A stretch of 64,000 nt of DNA from Haliclona indistincta (taxonomy: Eukaryota; Porifera; Demospongiae; Haplosclerida; Chalinidae). The translations under genes and the position numbers were made by a program. The notes under the pieces are model-generated. The model saw only the letters and a list, made by a program, of their open reading frames with translations, did not search any database and was not told where the DNA came from. The DNA lies in assembly GCA_964017065.1 (NCBI GenBank), contig OZ024787.1:5095538-5159537 (forward strand). Reading direction: 5' to 3'. This document shows positions 23,668 through 36,565 of the stretch, one piece after another; the stretch's first letter is position 1; each line of letters starts with the position of its first letter.

Positions 23668-26600
23668 ATGAAGTTGTTTTGCTGTCAAGCTATTCTGATC
23701 ACTATCCTGCTCCTGTGTACCGCATGTACATACACTGTGACCGCGGCCCAGGGTGGCTGCAATATCCTGCCTACACCGAGCGGGTTGACCAACGGTGTCC
23801 CTCATATACGAGCCTCTCCTGGAAGTACTGTACACTAGTAATCACAGTACGTAACACTTTATTATTTCAATTTAGAGCTGAGATCACAGGTTGGTGGTTA
23901 CTTTGTCGCACCATTTGCACTGTTCAGTGCGACCCAAGTACAGCAGAATGGTCTGTGGTGTCAGGTTAATATGACAAGCAATGCTGGTATGGGCAGCAGC
24001 ATTGGAAACATGTTTTACTCTACTGGAAATGGACCTGATGGCTTCACTGTAGTTCCCACTAGTGATCCCAGTAACAATGTACCATACCAGCAACTGAAGT
24101 GTACTAACCAAATTGGAGTGGTGGTACAAAATGGTATAAACACTGCCAATTTCCAGGGATTTTTGAAATGTAACACTACTATCTCTAACCTGAACATCAT
24201 TACCCACTACTGGGTAATGTATTCAGACGAAGTGTTTGACAGCTATAGTAAGTTGTGTTACTAAAATAATACTGCTGTAAATTTTGTTGCATAATAAATG
24301 ATTCTAGAAGACCACCCATAAATTCACAATCATACAATTTTTTACTTGTAGAGTTTGCATAACTATATAGACCTCATCACCAATGCCTAAATTTTACTTT
24401 ATATTCATACATGTAGCTGGTCCATCAGTGGACTCCAATATGACATTCTCCATGCTCTCATCAAGAGATACTGAATCCAACATTAAGTATTCACTCTTCT
24501 TCAATGTCTCATTTGGACCACCATCAAGAATTAATTATTGTACTCGAAATAGCATTGTGTTTCTTAACAATATTAGAGGGCCTCATTCACAACTAACTCG
24601 TGAGGTGATCAGGTCACGTTATATCAATAGCACACACCCAGATATGACTCATGTCACAATTAGACCAAGCCCTCAAACAAGAGAAGGAGCAACATATTCT
24701 TGTCAAGTGATAGTTGAGAGTCGTGTTAATATTGATTCTGGTATGTATGACTTTGACATGAAGGGCTCAGGAGTCTCTACTGTCACAGTCATCGGTGAGT
24801 GTATATTATTATTATGATAAGTGGATCCTCTTTCTTCTCCTCAGTTGCAAGCCCTCCCACTAGTGTTAAAGTCAGCAGGACTGGTTTCAACAGAGTTCTG
24901 GTCTCCTGGTCTACTCCCTCATCAGCACCAGCTGGTTATGAGGTGTTCTACCAGGTAGATGGTGGCAGCACACTCAGTGGAGGGAACACCAGCAACACTG
25001 AGCTGACACTGACTGGACTGTCATTAGGGAATCATTCACTGTTTGTAGTGGGATATGGAGCAGAGGGAGCACCTGTGCTACCCAGTGATCACAGTAACAC
25101 AGCTTCAATCATTATCGGTGAGATACTGAATGCAGAAAAATATTAAATTACTTTCGTATAGATATTCCCCAGCTACCACCTAACCTAATGTTAACTCCTG
25201 GCTTTACCTCTATCATGGTATCATGGATGCAACCACCATACTCTCCCAGCAACTACATTGTATCATACTCCTGTCAGCTATTGTGTAACACAACATCAGC
25301 AATGACTAATGGATCAGTTACTGTTGAAAGTGCTTTAACTCACATTTTGTCTTCTCTCGATCCTGGCAGTTGTTGTACTATCAGTGTAGTGGCAGTGTAT
25401 GATGGTATTGGAATGAGTAACACAGTCTCATCTATTAAAAGCACTTTATCACTAGGTATCACTGATATTACATGTATACCTTAGAATGATGTTAATAAGT
25501 AGTTCATTTCAGCTTCTACCATATAAAGCTCCTGAAGGATTGAACAACTTTATGTCGTATTTATTTTTTGAACTTTAGCTCAGATCGCTGTTCGTGTAGT
25601 ATCAGCAGTTGCTGTGAATAGCTCATCAGTGAGAGTCACTTGGACTCCTCTCGATGAACCAGTGGTGGACCACTACACTGTATACTACACTAGAGTGGGT
25701 AGTGGTAGGATGAAGAAACAAGTTGATTCAGGGACAGTGTCCTTCCCAGCGAGTGCCTCCTCTGGAGTGGTGTCAGGACTACAGGAAGGACAGCAGTACC
25801 AGTTCAGTGTCAGTGTATCAATCTCTGTTAATGGACAAACATACACTAGCCCACCTGGAGAACCAGTCACTGCTATGACAGGTACTTATTTACTAAACAA
25901 ATGTGTATTCTAGTTGCTAATTGTGATTGCTCACTTGTGCAGTGATATGCTAAGCCAAAGGTGCGTGGGTAATGTATGTCTATTTGACTAAACTATCAAA
26001 TTGCAGTGAACACGTTAACATACACATATTGGGTCCATTTAAAAGCTAAAATAATATTGTGATAACATCATAAGTCAATGAGAAATTAGAAAAAATAATT
26101 TGTGTTTGCATATTCACATCCCACGATTTGTCATTATAGCAACATTGAATTCAACAACTGCATCAGTAGCTGGAGCACTGGCTGGTGTTGCTGCTCTCAT
26201 CATAGCTGCTATAATTGTAGTTATTGTGATTATACTTGCAGTGAAAAGGTGAATTTAGTTAAAATTACTAACTATTACATGTATTATAAGTATTAGGTAC
26301 AAAAAGAAGAATGCTTTTGCTGTGCACTATGTCAAAGATGGACCAAAATTGGACAGTACCAGTAGTCCGGAGCCTCAATATGCAACATGCAGTGCTCCAG
26401 ATGAATATGACTATGTTTCAGGTTTGTATATTAATCATGTTTACTTATTGAGTTGCTACAGTTCATACATTCTTTACTAATAATGTACAATTGTAGTGCT
26501 GGTATAGCTAAAGTTATAATTCAAAAGAAAAGTTTACTTGTTCATAACAACAATAAAAACAAAAGACATGTAGTTTACTGAGAAACAATCAAGAATCAAA

Positions 26601-29600
26601 ACATATTGTATCGTAAACAGCTATTAGGGGCGCACGATAATGCGTCCCTATGTTACAATACGATACAATGTACTAGCGTTCAAACGTTGATATTTTGCCT
26701 GGTGGTGAATTTCAGATAAACAAGATACAAGTTTACTTGTTTATATCGTAAAAACAAAAGACATTTTACTGAGAAACAACCAAGAATGAGAACATAATTT
26801 TATTGTATTGTAAACAGCTGTGTATTATAGGAATCAGTCAATATACCGGCAGTAGAACTGTCATAAACTCACATCTTCTATTTACACGCATTGTTATCTT
26901 TAGTGACTAGTAAACCATTCATTAAGTCATTTCCTGAGGACATGACTGTCACTGAGGGAAGCATGGTTGAGTTCCATGTGAAGGTATCCGGCACTCCTGA
27001 TCCTCAGCTGACATGGTATCATGAATCAACTCGTCTGGACAATGACTATGCTCATGAAATATCAACTGATGGTACTCTGATCATAGCTACCACAGAGATG
27101 AAGCACTCAGGCACCTATCGACTAGTAGCCAGCAACAGTGCTGGGAAAACTGAGAAGAAATTCACACTCACGTTAATATCCGATGCTCCTGAAGAACAGC
27201 TAACTACAGCAGGTAGTGCTGTAAGTCATGCAGTCCCTATCACAGAGCTAGGACAGTATGTGTCCAGGAATCATGCTGATACTAACAAGGGCTTCACTAC
27301 ACTGTACAGAGTGAGCCATTACCAGGAGTCCATATTAACTCACTTAATTTCTTCCAGTCTCTTGACAGCTGTGAGGGAGAACATGCTGTAACTGTGGCAG
27401 TCACTGCTACCAACAAACCACTCAACAGGTTCAACAATATCACAGTCTGTGAGTATTACAACATAATATCTTAGTCATTAATCTTGCAATTTTTTGAGCG
27501 CAATAAGTTATGCTTGGTTTATTTATTCAGATGATGATAATCACATTGTACTACAGCCAATCCCAGATCGTTCTGATTGTAAGAGGAACTACATCAATGC
27601 CTCATACATCAATGTAAAGAAGACAGAACAATTATTATGTCATACGATTTTATGCTTTGTTACTAATTATAGGGAGAGGATAAACAACATCAATTCATCG
27701 CTTGTCAAGGTTGCTAAGATATGAGATACATATTATATGCATACCATTATGAATTATTCCAGGTCCTCTTACTAAGACTGTTGTTGATTACTGGCGGTTG
27801 ATCTGGCAGGAAAAAGCTCACACTATCGTCATGGTAACTAACCTGAAAGAAAACAAGAAGACCAAGTGTCAGCAGTACTGGCCTGATAGTGACTCCAAAG
27901 TGTTTGGTCCATTTAACATCACTCTAGCAGATCAGCAAGTATTTGCTAACTACACAATCCGACTGCTTCAAGTAGAAGTGAGTAAATTTATATGTCACTG
28001 GCAAAATACTTTTATGATTAAATTATACAATCGATCAGCTATCAGACAGCTCTGAGTACCCACGGATGATAACCCAGTACCACTTTACCTCCTGGCCCGA
28101 TCATGGTGTCCCTGAGTATGGTACTCCCATTCTGACCTTCCATCGTCGCATCAGAAAAGAATACAAGCCATCAAAGGGTCCCATTGTGGTTCACTGCAGG
28201 TATACAGCGAGCTATAATAATAATTGGTTAATTATAATACTTAATGTAATGCAGTGCTGGAGTGGGTCGTACAGGAACATTCATAGCCATTGACATTATT
28301 TTGAAGCAAGTGGAGAAGCAAGGAATAGTGGATGTGTCTAAAGTGATCACTGACATGAGGCACCAGCGGATGAAGATGGTCCAGACTGCTGTGAGTATAG
28401 TCACTGAGCAATGATTGATCAACATTAACAAACAATGCAGGAGCAGTACACATTCATACATGATGTGATCCTGGAGTCAGTGACCTGTGGAGACACTCAG
28501 ATCAGTTCAGGAGAGCTGAGATCAACCATCGCGAAAATGAATAACACAGACCCTACCACTGGCAAGACACTCTTTGAGGCACAATTTGAGGTTTTGAGTT
28601 AACAATGATTTTAGTACATGTAGTGGTTTTATGATGATTTACATTTCCTTCAGGTACTCAATCAAGTGACTCCTGATCCTTATGATGAAGGTATTAAGTG
28701 TGAGACAGCTTCGCAATATAGAGCAAAGAATCGCTCAACGAGCTTTCTGCCTAGTGAGATATCACCCTCCTAACTTCATTTGAACTTTACAATGATCTCT
28801 TTACATAGCTGACAAATATCGTGTGGTGTTACAACGAGGCAATCCTGACTACATACATGCATCATTTGTCAATGTATAAGACGAGTTACTTTATAACCCT
28901 CATTAAATGGTGTGTTTAATTTTAGAGCTATAAGCATAAGCGTGCCTTTATAGTGACCCAGAACCCAATGGAGAACACTAGTGGAGACTTCTGGAGAATG
29001 ATAGTAGAGAGAGACTGCAGAGTTATTGTGATGCTCAACCCACTGAAAGAAGTCGGAGAAGTTAGCAGTATGGAACAGGAAGTGTGCTATCAGTACTGGC
29101 CATGGCCGGACACTGTTGCCAAAAAGTACGGAGAATATTCAGTTGAACTTGTCAGTGACACTGAGAATGATGGTTATGTTGAAAGAGTAATATCTGTTAA
29201 AGACAAGGTGAACAGAGAAGTACATATTCTGCTAATTAATTCATTCAACTCTGGTGCTTTCCTTAGTCTGGTAAGCCTCATCAGGTGACTCAGTTCCAGA
29301 TACTAAACTGGAGCTCTCAGGGCAAGTGCTCCTGCCCACAGACCATCATCACTGTGGTAGAGGAGGCTAACAAGGTGCAGCGCAGGACTGACAACAAACC
29401 CATTGTGGTCCACTGCAGGTCAGCAGCACTAGCCATCACTACCAACACATGATGATCCTCTCCTTCCGGCAGTGACACTGTCAGCAGGTCAGGGATGTTC
29501 TGTGCCATAGCTACCACCATTGATTGTTGCAAGACTGAGAGTGTGGTGGATGTGTTCCAGGTAGTGAAGGCCCAGCGTATCCAGAAGCCAGGTCTTGTTC

Positions 29601-29740
29601 TCTCAGTGGTGAGTACCACATCACTCAAATCATGCACTCTTCACTCTTTGAATCATTCACTACAGGAGCAGTACCAGTTTGTGTTTGAAGCTGTACTCAG
29701 ATTCCTGGAGTCCTTTGAAACATACTCCAACTTCAAGTGA
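23668..29740 (+). CDS. Receptor D: receptor-type tyrosine phosphatase with cytoplasmic Ig domain (intact)
   Basis: Twenty-two exons, all in phase, 1366 residues: 23668-23824, 23876-24247, 24417-24794, 24845-25117, 25162-25455, 25579-25881, 26140-26248, 26297-26421, 26904-27310, 27358-27448, 27531-27613, 27673-27709, 27763-27977, 28039-28199, 28255-28390, 28441-28590, 28654-28753, 28809-28873, 28926-29207, 29267-29418, 29473-29608, 29666-29740. Order: signal peptide, Cys domain, Ig-like (177-302), three FN3 (303-592), membrane helix (about 605-627), tyrosine-rich juxtamembrane exon, I-set Ig domain without cysteines (671-765), then D1. D1 has WPD Asp near 969 and [11 protein letters not shown]ys near 1001, so it should dephosphorylate phosphotyrosine. 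D2 (from 1098) has [10 protein letters not shown] but NWSSQG in place of the WPD loop, so it is probably inactive. Two FN3 exons present in C and F are lost here. Confidence 0.93.
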
Positions 29741-30971
29741 TCATTTAACATAACAATGTGTGTACATATGACACTACTTTGTTTTAGAATTTTTATGTGT
29801 ATAGCTCAGATCAGCATTAATATTTTTATTCATCAAAGTGTAAAAGTGAGACATATTTGGTTTATCAGGTTTAACCTACTTCTTTTATAAAAATTGACTG
29901 CAATATTTTTGACATATTATGTGGAACAAAATATGATTAAGAGATTGTTATGTGTAATAAATTTATAGAAACTTTTGTAAGTGCACAAAATGGAGCTTTT
30001 TGCAAAAAAAAATTTCATGAATTAACGCAACTATTGCCTATTTTGTCGACTAAAACAAGACAATCATAGATACATTTACGCATAGTTGTAATTTTCTCCC
30101 GTGAAAGTTTCTCACTATAATAATTTTGCTACGTGTGTCGTGAGTGGTCAATTTTTTAGATATCAGTATGGAACACCTGATGTTGCTGTTCGTTATAGCA
30201 AAGACATTAATTTCTCTAAATTTATGTATCTATTACACGAATCTGGTAGTGCAACCAACACATCTGGACTAGTGTTTCTCCAACAAAATAATTATGTCCT
30301 TGTACTACCGTGCTGGTTCCTCTCTTATCTAGCCAACTATACTGTGAGGGTGACTTGTAAGAATGTTGCACTTTCTATTGTCACTTCCAGTATTTATTCT
30401 TTAACGTAATTCATTAATTCTTTAACGTCTGCTTAATTATTGTTTCAACTAAATACATGTACTTATCTTAGTGACATAATCAGCTTTCAAAATTACTCTT
30501 AACACAATAAAGTGATTGTAGAGAAAGCTAGAATACTTAAAAGCCTTGAATTTGTTAGTTTTGATTTCCTGTCTTAATGAGCTGTTCGTGTTTCTTTTGT
30601 AACTCTGTGAGCTTTTCTGAAAATAGTCATTATAATTATTATTGAAAAGTGCAGTTCAAACTTTTATGTTCCGTGTGAGTACGTTTCGGATTCGTCTTGT
30701 GCAACACAAGACCACTAGCCAGTCGTGAGTACACCGCCTATGAAAAAGAGAAATGATTGAGGAACTGAATACCTGTGTTTCTAAGAGGACACTACGAAAA
30801 GTCGCCATATTTACATGTAGAGTCAAAAAGAATGTTAGGATCTTACTGATATGGGCAAAACTGTCCTTCACAGCTACATCAGTAGGCTGCAGTAAAGTGA
30901 CTACTAAGCCACCCTCTCTCTCCATTAGGAGGAAATTTTAAGATATGGGCACTTCAATTTGCGCTAGCTGT
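29741..30971 (+). repeat. Duplicated 3' flank, copy 1
   Basis: About 1.2 kb after receptor D matches 51061-52306 after receptor F with small indels. It shows that the long-tailed gene and its 3' flank were duplicated as one block. The match ends at TTGCGCTAGC near 30971. Confidence 0.88.
30172..30408 (+). other. Fossil or unknown open frame in the duplicated flank
   Basis: The frame reads from QYGTPDVAVRYSKD to SSIYSLT, with hydrophobic LVLPCWFLSYLANYTVRV. The counterpart at 51487-51744 keeps most of the peptide, including a 9-bp (frame-neutral) difference, but has a 1-bp shift near 51540. No start, signal peptide or splice context is clear. It may be an old exon; I cannot assign a function. 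Confidence 0.3.
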
Positions 30972-31203
30972 TTCAAAGAAGAACTAGACTTACTCTTCCC
31001 GCAGGCAGTGAGGCTAATTCTGATGTAATTACACTGTACTCCTGGATCTATTGTACACAAGATTTAAAAAACAGTAAACACGTAACAGTCGCATGAACCT
31101 GTTGCTTGAGTCTTTTTAGCTCTTCTCCTTGCCAAGCAGCCATGTTGCATTGAGTAAACCCCAATAATCAACCATCGACTTTTAAAACGAGGCGCAATAC
31201 TAT
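30972..31203 (+). other. Spacer, nothing recognised
   Basis: About 230 bases without gene, repeat or motif that I can support. It is absent from the corresponding spacer after receptor F, where the flank jumps at 52306 directly to the next upstream region. Confidence 0.5.
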
Positions 31204-31887
31204 TTTACATTGCTGCCATAATTGCAGTGATTGTGCTTGCAGTGAAAAAGAATTGCTTCTAATTCATAGTCTAATGACTATTAACTATTATGTGCATTTT
31301 AATTTAAAATCAGGCACCAAAAGAAGAATGCTTTTGCTGTGCACTATGTCAAAGATGGACCGAAAGTGGACAGTACCAGTGGTCTAGAGTCTTGATAAGC
31401 AAGGTGTAGTGCTCCAGATGAATATGACTATGTTTCAGGTTTGTATATTTTCAGGTACAAATCATGTTGTTGACTTGATACAGTTATGCAACTATTGCAC
31501 AATATTTTAGTTGTACTACTAGCCAGATACTAGCTCAAATTAAATTCACAAGAAAGTTTACTAGTTATAATTATAGTGCAAACAAAAGACAGTTTACTGA
31601 GAAATAAAAATGATAACATACTGTATTGTAAACAGTTCATGTGTGTTATAGCAATCAGCTAGACATACGCGTATTTAATTTATTCCAGTCTCTTGATAGC
31701 TGTGACACGCTGTGACTCTGGCAGTCAGTGCTGCCAACAAACCACTCAACAGGTTCAACAATATCACAACCATAATAAATATCTTAGTCTTGTCTAATCT
31801 TGCAATTTTTTTGAGCGCAATAATTGATGTCTGGTTGTTTATTCAGATGATGATAATCACATTGTACTACAGCCAATCCCAGATAGT
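31204..31887 (+). pseudogene. RPTP fragments between receptors D and E
   Basis: Pieces: a membrane-exon remnant (about 31207-31250), the juxtamembrane exon (31314-31438) with stops, a phosphatase exon-12 remnant (about 31690-31770) and the first 40 bases of exon 13 (31847 to about 31886, CACATTGTACTACAGCC). The same exon-13 stub (CCAATCCCAGATAG) is fused to the upstream region of receptor G at about 52308. The Ig exon and extracellular exons are missing. Confidence 0.8.
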
Positions 31888-31981
31888 GTAATTTCCTGAC
31901 AGAATCCTAAAACATACTCTAACCGTAGACAAACTGGTAGCTAGCTATTCATGTAGATTAGCAGTGTAGCTGTAGAGTTTT

Positions 31982-32127
31982 GAGCTCACCTACGCATTTA
32001 GAAGCCCCGCCCATCCACTATATCGAAACCGCATTGTCCGCATGCGCATAAGACAGTTCATCGCTCTTCAGCTTCATTAGAGAACTAGTCGACAATATCA
32101 GTACCAGATAAAAAGAGATATTCAACG
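31982..32127 (+). promoter_or_regulatory. Upstream region of receptor E
   Basis: GAGCTCACCTACGC, GC box (AGCCCCGCCCA), CTATAT and CGCATGCGCA at 32039-32048, then GTCGACAATATCAGTACC. The sequence further upstream (31880-31980) is shared with receptor G. Confidence 0.58.
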
Positions 32128-35100
32128 ATGAAGTCTTTCTTCCGCAGTCAAGCTATTCTGATCGCTATACTGCTCGTGTGTACCGCATGTACGTACACTG
32201 TGACCGCGGCCCAGGGTGGCTGCGATAACCTGCCTACACCGAGCGGGTTGATCAACGGTAGTAACAAGGATGGTGTTATCCCTGTTGTACGAGCCTCTTC
32301 TGGAGGTACTATACACTAGTAATCTCAGCTAGTACGTAATAATTTGTTGTTTCAATTTATAGTGCTGTGGTCACAGGTTGGTGGTTACTTTGTCCCACCA
32401 TTTGCACTGTTCAGTGCGACCCAAGTACAGCAGCATGGTCTGTGGTGCCAGGTTAATAGTGCAAGCAATGCTGGTATGGGTAGTAACATTGGAAACATGT
32501 TTTACTCTACTGGAAATGGACCTGATGGCTTCACTGTAGTCCCCACTAGTGCTCCCAGTAACAACGTACCTTACCAGCAACTGAAGTGTACTAACCAAAT
32601 TGGAGTGATAGTAGATGACCCAATGGCTACGACCAATTTCCAGGGATATCTGAAGTGTAACACTACTATCCCTAACCTGGACACCAATACCCACTACTGG
32701 GTAATGTATTCAGATCGAGTGTTTAACAACTATAGTAAGTTATGATTCCTTCTACAATGTACATACCAACCTATAAATAGGTAGGATTTACTATCCAGGT
32801 GTTTTCATTGCATAATACGTTTTTGAGTTTTACAATACATGAGTAATAATCCAATGGTGTGAACTAATTACTATTTGCAGTGTAGGACAGCTTTAATAAG
32901 AGTCAACAGCCAGCATACCTGTACAACTGCCCGATAAGCCTAGTATTTTTAAGGGTCATTCATAATACACTTTTTAAAAATGGGTTTGCAGCAAAGTTAT
33001 AAATTTTGTGACTTTATATAACTAGCACATCTTTTTGAATAGTAAAGACTAAATTATTTGCACAATTATTATTCATTGTATGTCATTAGATGTGTTTTTT
33101 TCAACCTACATGTAAATTTAGCTGGTCCCACAGTGGACTCCACCATGACACTCTCCATACTCTCATCAAGAGATGCTGGTCCCAACATTGCGATTGCATT
33201 ATCTTTCAATGTTTCATATGGACCACCATCAAGAGTCCGTTGTGAACGGATAAAAATGCCTGAAAAAGTAGAATTGTTAAATAACAGGGATCATCCGAAG
33301 TTAATTCGTGAAGTGATCAGGTCACGGTATATCAATAGTGCACTACCAGACATGACTTGTGTCACAGTCAGACCAGACCCTCAACCAAGAGAAGTTACTG
33401 TAGCAACATACAAATGTTATGTACACGTTGAGAGCCGTATAAATATTCATAATATTGGTTATAACTTTGATGAAAAAGGCACGAGTTCCACTACTGTCAC
33501 AGTTACTGGTGAGTTATATTATAGCTGGATCTATACCTATCATCTTCTCTTAGTTGTTAGCCCTCCCACTGGTGTTTCAGTCAGCAGGACTGGTTTCAAC
33601 AGTGTTCTGGTCTCCTGGTCTACTCCCTCATCAGTACCAGCTGGTTATGAGGTGTTCTACCAGGTAGATGGTGGCAGCACACTCAGTGGAGGGAACACCA
33701 GCAACACTGAGCTGACACTGACTGGACTGACATTAGGAACTCATTCATTGTTTGTAGTGGGATATGGAGCAGAGGGAGCACCTGTGCTACCCAGTGCTCA
33801 CAGTAACACAGCTTCAGTAGTGATTGGTGAGATACTGAATGCAGAATAATATTAAGTTACATTTGTATAGATATTCCTCAGCTACCATCTAACCTAATGT
33901 TAACTCCTGGCTTTACCTCTATCATGGTATCATGGATGCAACCACTATACTCACCCATCAATTACATTGTATCATACTCATGCCAGCTATTGTGTAACAC
34001 AACATCAACAATGACTAATGGATCAATCACTGTTGAAAGTGCTTTAACTCACACCTTTTCTTCCCTCGATCCTGGCAGTTGTTGTACTATCAGTGTAGTA
34101 GCAGTGTATGATGGTATTGGAACTAGTAACACAGTCTCATCTATTAACAGCACTTTATCACTAGGTATCACTGATATTGCATGTATACCTTAGAATGATG
34201 TAATAAGTAGTTCATTTCAGCTTCTACTATATAGAGCTCCCGAAAGATTGAACAACTTTATGTCGTATTTATTTTTTAAACTTTAGCTCAGATCAGTATT
34301 CGTGTAGTATCAGCAGTTGCTGTGAATAGCTCATCAGTGAGAGTCACTTGGACTTCTCTCAATGAACCAGTGGTGGACCACTACACTGTACACTACACTA
34401 GAGTGGGTAGTGGTAGGATGAAGAACCAAGTTGACTCAGGTACAGCATCCTTCGTCCCAGCGAGTGTCTCCTCTGGAGTGGTGTCAGGACTGCAGGAAGG
34501 ACAGCAGTACCAGTTCAGTGTCAGTGTATCAATCTCTGTTAATGGACAAACATACACTAGTACACCTGGAGAACCAGTCACTGCTATGACAGGTACTTAT
34601 TTTATTAAACAAAATGTGTATTCTAATTGCTAATTGTGACTTGGCAGTGATAATGCTAAGGTGTTTGGTGGACATTGTGTGCTGTTTGAGTAAACTGTCA
34701 AATCGCAGTGTACTCACTTATTATAATTGTTTATTTATCTTTCAATTGTGTAAAGCTAAATAATGTCTCTTTTTGATACCATTCTATAAGACAGCGAGAA
34801 ATTAGACAAAATTAGTAATAACAAAATTAATATGATATCCCATGATTTTGTCATTATAGGTACATTGAATTCATCACCAATTCCATCAGTAGCTGGAGCA
34901 CTGGCTGGTGTTGCTGCTCTCATCATATCTGCTATAATTGTAGTTGTTGTGATTATACTTGCAGTGAAAAGGTGAGTTTGGTTCAATTCAACTTCAAATT
35001 ACTATTAACCGTTACATGCATAATAATGTACATGTATTAGGTACAAAAAGAAGAATGCTTTTGCTGTGCACTATGTCAAAGATGGACCAAAATTGGACAG

Positions 35101-35664
35101 TACCTGTAGTCCTGAGCCTCAATATGCAACATGCAGTGCTCCAGATGAATATGACTATGTTTCAGGTTTGTAAATTTTTGTCTTGTCACAGTTTATGCAT
35201 TCTTTACGAATTACCGTTTAATGTACAATTTCTTGAATAAGTTATTAAATTTTGTACTGCTAGCCAGATGTTAGGTAAAGTTAAATTCACACGGAAAGTC
35301 ATAATAGTGTGAACAAAAAACAATTTTATTAGGAAATAATCAAGAACGAAAACACGTATTATAGGAATCAGTCAATATACAGTAGACGTATCGTAAACTC
35401 ACATGTTTCATTTTTGTTTACACTGGTATCTTTTAGTGACTAGTAAACCATGTAATGTGTTCTATCAGATTCTGTAAGAGACCATGCAGTGTATGACCAG
35501 TCTGAGTTTATGACCAAGTAAGTGTTATACACACTCAGTGTATACAGTGTTCACTCTGTCCTTGTAGGGATGGTGATGATGTTGAGATGAAAGATAATGC
35601 AGCATATGGCACAGCTCCTGCATCGACTAATGAGACTCACTATGAAGATATCGATAAACTGTGA
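32128..35664 (+). CDS. Receptor E: short-tailed Ig/FN3 receptor (intact)
   Basis: Ten exons in phase, 730 residues: 32128-32305, 32363-32734, 33122-33508, 33554-33826, 33871-34164, 34287-34592, 34860-34971, 35041-35165, 35469-35517, 35568-35664. Order: signal peptide ([20 protein letters not shown]), Cys domain, Ig-like domain, three FN3, membrane helix, KKKNAF juxtamembrane segment and a short tail ending HYEDIDKL. Tail tyrosines lie in HYVKD, QYATC, DEYDYV, VYDQSEF and AAYGTA. The two middle FN3 exons are deleted at the same junction as in receptor D. There is no phosphatase, but D2 remnants follow downstream. It is likely a plasma-membrane receptor whose tail can be tyrosine-phosphorylated; ligand unknown. 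Confidence 0.92.
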
Positions 35665-36071
35665 AATTATTTTTTTACAGTATAGAAATGGAGTGGAGTT
35701 GTATTTGTCTCAGCCTTACTGGACTTATAGTTTACAAGTTGTATAGCTACTTATCATAGTGATTGAATATTAAATATCAACCTAATTACTGACATTGACC
35801 ACATCTTTAGTACAGATATTGTATTACCTGATCTGCTCATAGCATAGCTACAGTACATCAGTCATGAAGGCTCCTTGTCAGCTCCAAAGCACCACTTTTG
35901 ATTCAATTTTGATTCTATAAGAGATGTACTGATCGGACAGAGTCAGTGATATCAAATAAGTGCCGGAATATTCGTTAGCTGAGTAGCACTAAGAGTGATG
36001 GCTAGGATTATGACAAAATAGAAATTTTCATGTGGCTCTCCTTTCTCTCACAGTCTGGTGTGTCACTTCAG
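35665..36071 (+). other. Receptor E 3' flank, no gene
   Basis: Noncoding, with sequence shared with the 3' flanks of A and C (for example CAGTACATCAGTCATGAAGG near 35855), then the orphan phosphatase exons. Confidence 0.5.
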
Positions 36072-36497
36072 GTGACTCAGTTCCAGATACTAAACTGGAG
36101 CTCTCAGGGCAAGTGTTCCTGCCCCCAGACCATCATCACTGTGGTAGAGGAGGTTAACAAGGTGCAGCGCAGGACTGACAACAAACCAATTGTGGTCTAC
36201 TGCAGGTCAGCAGCACTAGCCATCACTACCAACACACGATGATCCTCTCCTTTCGGCAGTGACACTGTCAGCAGGTCAGAGATGTTCTGTGCCATAGCTA
36301 CCACCATTGATCGCTGCAAGACTGAGAGTGTGGTGGATGTGTTCCAGGTAGTGAAGGCACAGCGTATCCAGAAGCCAGGTCTTGTTCTCACAGTGGTGAG
36401 TACCACATCACTCAAACCACTTTGAATCCTTCACTACCTGACCAGTACCAGTTGGTGTTTGAGGCTGCACTCATTTGAAACATACTTTAAATCTAGT
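36072..36497 (+). pseudogene. Orphan phosphatase D2 exons downstream of receptor E
   Basis: Exon 22-like 36072-36205 and exon 23-like 36260-36395 keep splice borders. A degenerate exon 24 follows (about 36436-36497) without a good acceptor. The HC signature has changed to VVYC at the exon 22 end. As after receptor C, no D1 exons are present, so these cannot be part of receptor E. Confidence 0.87.
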
Positions 36498-36565
36498 GAC
36501 AAACGGGCAGCCATTTAACTTCATTTTTACATGTAGATTAGCGTTGTAACAACGATCTTGCTTTT

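Noticed and set aside
25685..25870. Recurring minus-strand frame rich in Cys and Pro opposite the last FN3 exon
   Set aside because: It is an antisense shadow of a conserved FN3 exon, found in every paralog for that reason.
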